The translations under genes and the position numbers were made by a program. The notes under the pieces are model-generated. The model had not been told where the DNA came from. It worked only from the letters and a program-made list of their open reading frames with translations, and made no database searches. A stretch of DNA of 36,148 nt, from NCBI GenBank assembly GCA_937139485.1, contig CAKZQD010000222.1, positions 1-36,148 on the forward strand, written 5' to 3'. The stretch is from an uncultured Bacteroidota bacterium. GTDB taxonomy: Bacteria; Bacteroidota; Bacteroidia; Chitinophagales; UBA8649. This document shows, one piece after another, positions 32,392-36,148 of the stretch (the stretch's first letter is position 1; each line of letters opens with the position of its first letter).

Positions 32392-32430
32392 AGCGCTTGG
32401 CTCTGCCGAGTGCTTAATCTACTAGCACTC
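32392..32430 (+). repeat. Two overlapping, mutually exclusive hairpins
   Basis: AGCGCTTGGC (32392-32401) can pair with GCCGAGTGCT (32405-32414) around a TCT loop, 10 pairs with two G-T wobbles. The inner part of the second arm, GAGTGCT (32408-32414), can instead pair perfectly with AGCACTC (32424-32430) across a 9-nt loop. The two stems share the same seven bases and exclude each other. Confidence 0.65.
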
Positions 32431-32483
32431 TCAAAATCATCATCACATTTTCATTGTTGCACCTTAAAAAATGTTCTTTCGCC

Positions 32484-32521
32484 TTTCTTTTGTCTTGATA
32501 CAAAAGAAACAAAAAATCAAG
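32484..32521 (+). repeat. Hairpin with loop complementary to downstream sequence (potential H-type pseudoknot)
   Basis: TTTCTTTTGT (32484-32493) and ACAAAAGAAA (32500-32509) form a perfect 10-bp stem. Its entire 6-nt loop CTTGAT (32494-32499) is complementary to ATCAAG (32516-32521), six bases after the stem. I recognise this core (CTTTTGTCTTGAnACAAAAG followed by a TCAAG) as a sequence often repeated between genes in Bacteroidota genomes; this is from memory. Confidence 0.7.
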
Positions 32522-32554
32522 CCTGAATTTATTTCTTAACGCAAAAATCACTTA

Positions 32555-32674
32555 AAAATCCTAATCTTAAAAAATTACATTGCTTGTAAATTCTTAAACT
32601 TTGTCGCACGAAAAAACCTTGTTTTAAATCCAGTAATTCGTTTCCGAAACCATTTTAAGATCTTAACGGATTTT
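32555..32674 (+). repeat. Large imperfect inverted repeat (three nested stem segments)
   Basis: Three segments pair in nested order: AAAATCC (32555-32561) with GGATTTT (32668-32674), ATCTTAAAA (32564-32572) with TTTTAAGAT (32653-32661), and AATTAC (32573-32578) with GTAATT (32633-32638). The first two segments are separated by 2 and 6 unpaired bases; the innermost is offset by a 14-nt bulge on the right side. A CTTAACG direct repeat lies at 32535-32541 and 32662-32668. Confidence 0.5.
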
Positions 32675-32908
32675 GAAGCAATTTTTACTAAAATAAATAA
32701 TGGCGAAAAAATTCACTTATTTAATCAAAATTCTGAGTTTTTTTATATCAATATTCTTTAATCGGTGTTTATTGTTGGTTTATCATTTTTATAATACGGT
32801 TTCTTATGCTCACGCATTAGCTGTATCTTTGAAATAAGTACAAATGCAAACCGAGAAGACTTTGTGAAAAAGTACAAATTGTTGAACATAATTATTCAAT
32901 AGACTAAT

Positions 32909-33259
32909 ATGACACTTTACGAAAGATATAAAAATGCTGAAACTATAGATTTATTAAGAATTGTAGAAGCTTCTAAAGATTACACAAAGGCTTGTGTAGA
33001 AGTAGTTTTAAAAATTCTTGTAGAAAGAAACATAAATTCTTCTAGCAAAAAAGACCTAATATTACTCGTCAATAGAGAGATAATTCGTAACAAATTAAAC
33101 AAGTTTAATCCATTGAAAAACAAAATTGTTTTTCATAAGAGTCAGTTTTTAAACGAAAACGAAATTGAAAAACTCTATAAAAATGAGTTAAAGAAATTTA
33201 TTCAAAAACAAGATCATTTTGGCTTTGATGTTTGGTCTTATGCTATTGGCGGATTGTAA
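32909..33259 (+). CDS. Small protein of unknown function (116 residues)
   Basis: The frame codes for a soluble, lysine-rich helical protein without signal peptide. The first 40 residues (MTLYERYKNAETIDLLRIVE, then DYTKACVEVVLKILVERNI) resemble a short helical module seen at the start of several Bacteroidota proteins, in which LL-IIE-x-DY-x-AVE-x-A-IL recurs; I know no function for it. The end (KFIQKQDHFGFDVWSYAIGGL) is less charged. It is isolated: 600 bp of gene-free DNA upstream and the convergent rimO 46 nt downstream. Translation is plausible but not proven. Confidence 0.55.
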   Translation: MTLYERYKNAETIDLLRIVEASKDYTKACVEVVLKILVERNINSSSKKDLILLVNREIIRNKLNKFNPLKNKIVFHKSQFLNENEIEKLYKNELKKFIQKQDHFGFDVWSYAIGGL

Positions 33260-33305
33260 ATTGATTTTTTTAAACGAAATGCAGTTTTTTTGTTTGTAAA
33301 TGCGT

Positions 33306-34619
33306 TTACGAAACCACTACGCCATACAAATCAAAATCTGTAGCTTCAGTTATTTTTACATTGGCAAAATCTCCAATTCTAATATAAGTATCTTCTGCAG
33401 CTACTAAAACTTCATTATCTACTTCTGGAGAATCAAATTCTGTTCTTCCTACAAAATAGTCGCCCTCTTTTTTATCAAAAATAACTTTTAAAGTCTGTCC
33501 AATTTTATCTTGATTTGTAGCATAAGAAATTTCTTGCTGTACAGCCATTACTTCTTGTGCTCTTCGCTCTTTTTCTTTTTGTGGTATATTATCGTCTAGT
33601 TTAAAACCTGGAGTACCATCTTCATGAGAATATGTAAAAATTCCAAGGCGATCAAATTTTACTTCTTCTATAAATTCTATTAATTCATCTATATCTTCTT
33701 GTGTTTCACCTGGAAAACCAACAAGCATTGTAGTTCGCAAACAAATATCTGGAATTATAGATCGTATTTCACGAATAAGTTCAGTGGTTTTTTCACGAGT
33801 AATTTTTCTATTCATAGCTTTTAGCATACTATTACTAGCGTGCTGCAATGGAAAATCTAAATAGTTGCAAACTTTAGGCAAATCTTTCATTTTATGAATA
33901 ATATCTATTGGAAACTGTGCTGGATATGCGTAGTGCAATTTTATCCATTCAATACCTTCAACTGCAGAAAGTGCTTCTAGCAGTTCTGGTAGTTTTCTTG
34001 TTTTGTAAATATCTAATCCGTAAAATGTTAATTCTTGGGCAATCAACATCAATTCTTTTACACCTTTTTTTGCTAATTCTTCAGCTTCTTTTACCAATTT
34101 TTCTATTGGAACCGAACGATGTTTTCCTCTAATAGTAGGAATAGCACAAAATGCACAAGTTCTGTTACAACCTTCAGATATTTTTAAATATGCATAATGC
34201 TCTGGTGTTGTTACAAATCGTTCTCCTACTAATTCGTGCTTATAATCTGCATTAAATTTTTCTAAAAGTTGTGGTAATTCTTCTGTTTTAAAAAATGCAT
34301 CAACTTCTGGTATTTCATCAATCAATTTATCTTTATATCTATTTGGAAGACAACCTGTTACGTATAGTTTTTCTATTTCGCCTTCTTTTCTATAATCTGC
34401 ATATTGAAGTATGGTATTTATAGATTCTTCTTTTGCTAAATTAATAAAACTACAAGTGTTTATGATAACGATATTACTATCGTCATTTTCTTGTTCGTGA
34501 CTTACGGCAATTTCATTTGCAGCCAACTGACCCAAAATAACTTCAGAATCTACTAAGTTTTTAGAACAACCAAGTGTAATTAGGTTTACTTTGTCTTTAT
34601 TGATAACTTTTGTCTTCAT
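33306..34619 (-). CDS. rimO: Ribosomal protein uS12 methylthiotransferase RimO
   Basis: RimO adds a methylthio group to a conserved aspartate of ribosomal protein S12 using two 4Fe-4S clusters. The 437-residue protein has the N-terminal UPF0004 domain with its three cluster cysteines (Cys18 in TLGCSKNLVDSE, Cys56 in NTCSF, Cys90 in VTGCLP) and the radical-SAM CxxxCxxC (Cys151, Cys155, Cys158 in GCNRTCAFCAIPTIRGKHRS). A C-terminal TRAM domain (about 370-437) completes it. GCSKNLVDSE is the RimO form and separates it from MiaB. A -7 box lies 8 nt upstream of the start. Confidence 0.96.
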   Translation of the reverse strand: MKTKVINKDKVNLITLGCSKNLVDSEVILGQLAANEIAVSHEQENDDSNIVIINTCSFINLAKEESINTILQYADYRKEGEIEKLYVTGCLPNRYKDKLIDEIPEVDAFFKTEELPQLLEKFNADYKHELVGERFVTTPEHYAYLKISEGCNRTCAFCAIPTIRGKHRSVPIEKLVKEAEELAKKGVKELMLIAQELTFYGLDIYKTRKLPELLEALSAVEGIEWIKLHYAYPAQFPIDIIHKMKDLPKVCNYLDFPLQHASNSMLKAMNRKITREKTTELIREIRSIIPDICLRTTMLVGFPGETQEDIDELIEFIEEVKFDRLGIFTYSHEDGTPGFKLDDNIPQKEKERRAQEVMAVQQEISYATNQDKIGQTLKVIFDKKEGDYFVGRTEFDSPEVDNEVLVAAEDTYIRIGDFANVKITEATDFDLYGVVVS

Positions 34620-34627
34620 ATTGTGTG

Positions 34628-34635
34628 CAAAGATA
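34628..34635 (-). promoter_or_regulatory. Putative -7 promoter element of rimO
   Basis: The minus strand reads TATCTTTG (TAnnTTTG), ending 8 nt before the ATG at 34619. Confidence 0.45.
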
Positions 34636-34719
34636 TGGATATTTCAGTAAGATGGAATTTTTAAAAGCTTGAAATAAATGAGAATTAAAATATTGTATCA
34701 AGTATTAATGAATACTTGT

Positions 34720-36148
34720 TTAATTGATTACAAATTTCTTTGTAAACTTTTTGCTTTCTTGAACTATTTCGATAATATATAAGCCTTTAGCTAAACTTAA
34801 ATCTAAGTTTAGAAAATTTTTTTGAGTTGCTATTTCTAAAAACTTTTCTCCTAATATATTTTTAACTCTTATTGTGTATTCTAAACTATTATTTTCAATC
34901 TCAAAATGAAATTTTCCAGAATTTGGATTTGGGTAAATATTAATATTTTTACTATCAGTTTCTATTTCAGGTATTGAAGTAAATAATTCACCCCATTCTT
35001 TATTTCCTTTTTTATAATAAATAAGTTTATATTCTTGATTCACTTGACCATTACTCAAATTTGTTATAGAAGAGTAAAAACGACCTCCTATACCTTCATA
35101 ATAATAGTTAAATTTTGAAACAGAACCACCACCATTATAACTTTTGCAACAAGTTCCATTTGAACGGATTTCAGATGTGAAATATGAAGTATAAATGAGT
35201 AAATCAACTTCCTTATCTTGAAAGCTGAAAACCATTTCTGTCCCGTTAGTGCTATTATAAAAAATATACGGATAAATTTTATTTTCAAATTTTTGAATAA
35301 TTGCGTCACTTTCAATCAACAAATCTTGTTCACTCACAGTTGTAGAATATTCAAACTCATCAATCTGTTGTTTATGAGTTCTTTCTATCAAATATTTAAT
35401 ATCACCATTTGATAATACTTCTTTTTCTTTAACTTCATTTGTTAAATAGTCTCCATCTGAACTACCCAAAAAACTTTGAAATACATCACCAACTTCATAA
35501 TTAAAATAATATTTCTTCTTCAATTCTTCTAAGGGATCTCCTTTTGCTCTAATTTCTTTTAAATGCATAATATGATAAGGTGTTTCGTTCATAAACATTT
35601 CTTTTACATTAGAATTATTAAATTCAATATTTGGAAACAAAGCGAAATCTATCGTAGACATTAAACCGTGATGTTTACTCAGTTCTAAATATGTAGCATT
35701 AATTTCATCTGAAATAAATATTCCATTAATATCCATCATTGTAAAATTTATTTTTAAAACGGTATCAAAAACTGTTGGGTAAATTTCTTTATAAGTAATT
35801 GAATTAACGCTTCCTTGAATTATTGTATTAGCATCTATTTCAAAAGCTGTCCAAGAATTATTCAACAAGGCTTTATTTTCAATAAATATAGAATCTCCAT
35901 TCATATTAAGTATAAGCCAATCATTGCTTCTTTTTACCATTGCTTTTCCTAGCATAGAATAACTAAATGAATTAATTCCTCTAGGTCTAGAAAAACCATA
36001 ATATATTGTATCTCCATTAATTTCTTCAAAAGAGTCTACAAGCAAAGCGTGCAAAAAATTAGAATTATCCCAAAAATAATTTACCTTATCTGGAATTACT
36101 AAATCGTAGTTTTGACTATACGATTTTATAGCAAAGAAAATTAATGTG
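34720..36148 (-). CDS. Secreted protein with T9SS sorting domain, N-terminus just outside the window
   Basis: The minus-strand frame is open to the right edge (475 codons visible). The outermost residues read TLIFFAIKSYSQ followed by NYDLVIPDKVNYFWDNSNF, which is the end of a signal peptide (cleavage after SYS), so only the first few residues are missing. The TTG at 36054 is not the real start. The body is beta-rich with repeated strand-turn patterns and a Cys pair (NGTCCKSY); I do not recognise a catalytic domain. The last 80 residues (NIYPNPNSGKFHFEIENN, then GLYIIEIVQESKKFTKKFVIN) are a type A T9SS sorting domain, so it is exported or cell-surface bound. Confidence 0.8.
   Translation of the reverse strand, partial: TLIFFAIKSYSQNYDLVIPDKVNYFWDNSNFLHALLVDSFEEINGDTIYYGFSRPRGINSFSYSMLGKAMVKRSNDWLILNMNGDSIFIENKALLNNSWTAFEIDANTIIQGSVNSITYKEIYPTVFDTVLKINFTMMDINGIFISDEINATYLELSKHHGLMSTIDFALFPNIEFNNSNVKEMFMNETPYHIMHLKEIRAKGDPLEELKKKYYFNYEVGDVFQSFLGSSDGDYLTNEVKEKEVLSNGDIKYLIERTHKQQIDEFEYSTTVSEQDLLIESDAIIQKFENKIYPYIFYNSTNGTEMVFSFQDKEVDLLIYTSYFTSEIRSNGTCCKSYNGGGSVSKFNYYYEGIGGRFYSSITNLSNGQVNQEYKLIYYKKGNKEWGELFTSIPEIETDSKNINIYPNPNSGKFHFEIENNSLEYTIRVKNILGEKFLEIATQKNFLNLDLSLAKGLYIIEIVQESKKFTKKFVIN

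Larger units (their letters stand above)
32308..32908. other. 600-bp gene-free region containing a structured Bacteroidota intergenic element
   Basis: No credible gene is present. An open frame of 70 codons at 32314-32526 looks spurious: its codons run through all the hairpins described below. From 32370 to about 32680 the DNA is less AT-rich in places and full of self-complementary sequence. From 32690 to 32908 the DNA is ordinary AT-rich spacer, with a 10-bp direct repeat AAGTACAAAT at 32836-32845 and 32870-32879 and a TATCTTTG box at 32824-32831 that could serve the next gene. Confidence 0.6.

Noticed and set aside
32408-32430. CIRCE/HrcA operator
   Set aside because: The arms GAGTGCT and AGCACTC with a 9-nt spacer use CIRCE letters but in the opposite order (CIRCE is AGCACTC-N9-GAGTGCT), and no heat-shock gene is next to it.
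32314-32526. 70-codon plus-strand open frame next to hldD
   Set aside because: It runs through all the hairpins of the intergenic element, has no recognisable domain or start signal, and its composition follows the repeat and not a gene.
36052-36054. TTG at 36054 as start of the last secreted protein
   Set aside because: The frame continues upstream and encodes the end of a signal peptide, so the gene begins beyond the window.

Overview
The window comes from a low-GC member of the Bacteroidota. Four things point there: type IX secretion (T9SS) C-terminal sorting domains on three secreted proteins, two TonB-dependent receptors with CarboxypepD_reg-like N-termini, a serine palmitoyltransferase gene (sphingolipid synthesis), and repeated TAnnTTTG -7 promoter elements in place of sigma70 boxes. 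No rRNA, tRNA, CRISPR array, transposase, integrase or phage gene was seen. The order or genus cannot be fixed from this segment.

Layout. 1-2.3 kb: a truncated lipoprotein gene coupled to a P-loop nucleotide kinase gene, a secreted LEA14/WHy-type protein, and panB (pantothenate). 2.3-3.9 kb: a secreted PNGase F-like protein with a T9SS tail. 4.0-6.0 kb: dnaK alone, followed by a strong terminator and about 700 bp with no gene. 6.7-12.6 kb: a plus-strand run of a DUF2520 Rossmann protein, a UbiA prenyltransferase, a polysaccharide flippase, a Wzz-like chain-length protein, a small lipoprotein and an O-antigen ligase/polymerase. The last four look like the membrane and export end of a surface-polysaccharide pathway. 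12.6-15.4 kb: two SAM methyltransferases around proline dehydrogenase. 15.5-18.7 kb: a short Smr protein, an extended SDR and, divergent from it, serine palmitoyltransferase; the SDR plus SPT pair suggests long-chain base/ceramide synthesis. 18.7-21.5 kb: a class IV aminotransferase and, upstream of a clear terminator, a DUF4296 lipoprotein-scoA-scoB unit (ketone-body/3-oxoacid CoA transfer). 21.5-27.8 kb: the PLP-homeostasis protein YggS, shikimate kinase and two tandem paralogous TonB receptors. 28.1-31.2 kb: a large T9SS-sorted protein followed by a small lipoprotein. 31.3-36.1 kb: hldD (heptose epimerase), a 600-bp gene-free stretch full of self-complementary sequence, a small unknown gene, rimO, and a T9SS-sorted secreted protein that runs off the right edge.

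Most genes are ordinary housekeeping or envelope genes. The observations most worth checking are: (a) the intergenic element at about 32.37-32.68 kb, with a 10-bp hairpin whose whole 6-nt loop is complementary to a segment just downstream (H-type pseudoknot) and, upstream of it, two mutually exclusive hairpins; (b) shikimate kinase, which has no ATG, GTG, TTG or CTG codon in frame before its P-loop; (c) the PNGase F-like protein, with an Asp in place of one of the three active-site acids; (d) the divergent SPT/SDR pair; (e) heptanucleotide tandem repeats in the scoB leader and inside the yggS coding frame; (f) -7 promoter boxes that end only 3-8 nt before several start codons, implying leaderless or nearly leaderless mRNAs. 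All family assignments are from reading motifs, not from database searches.
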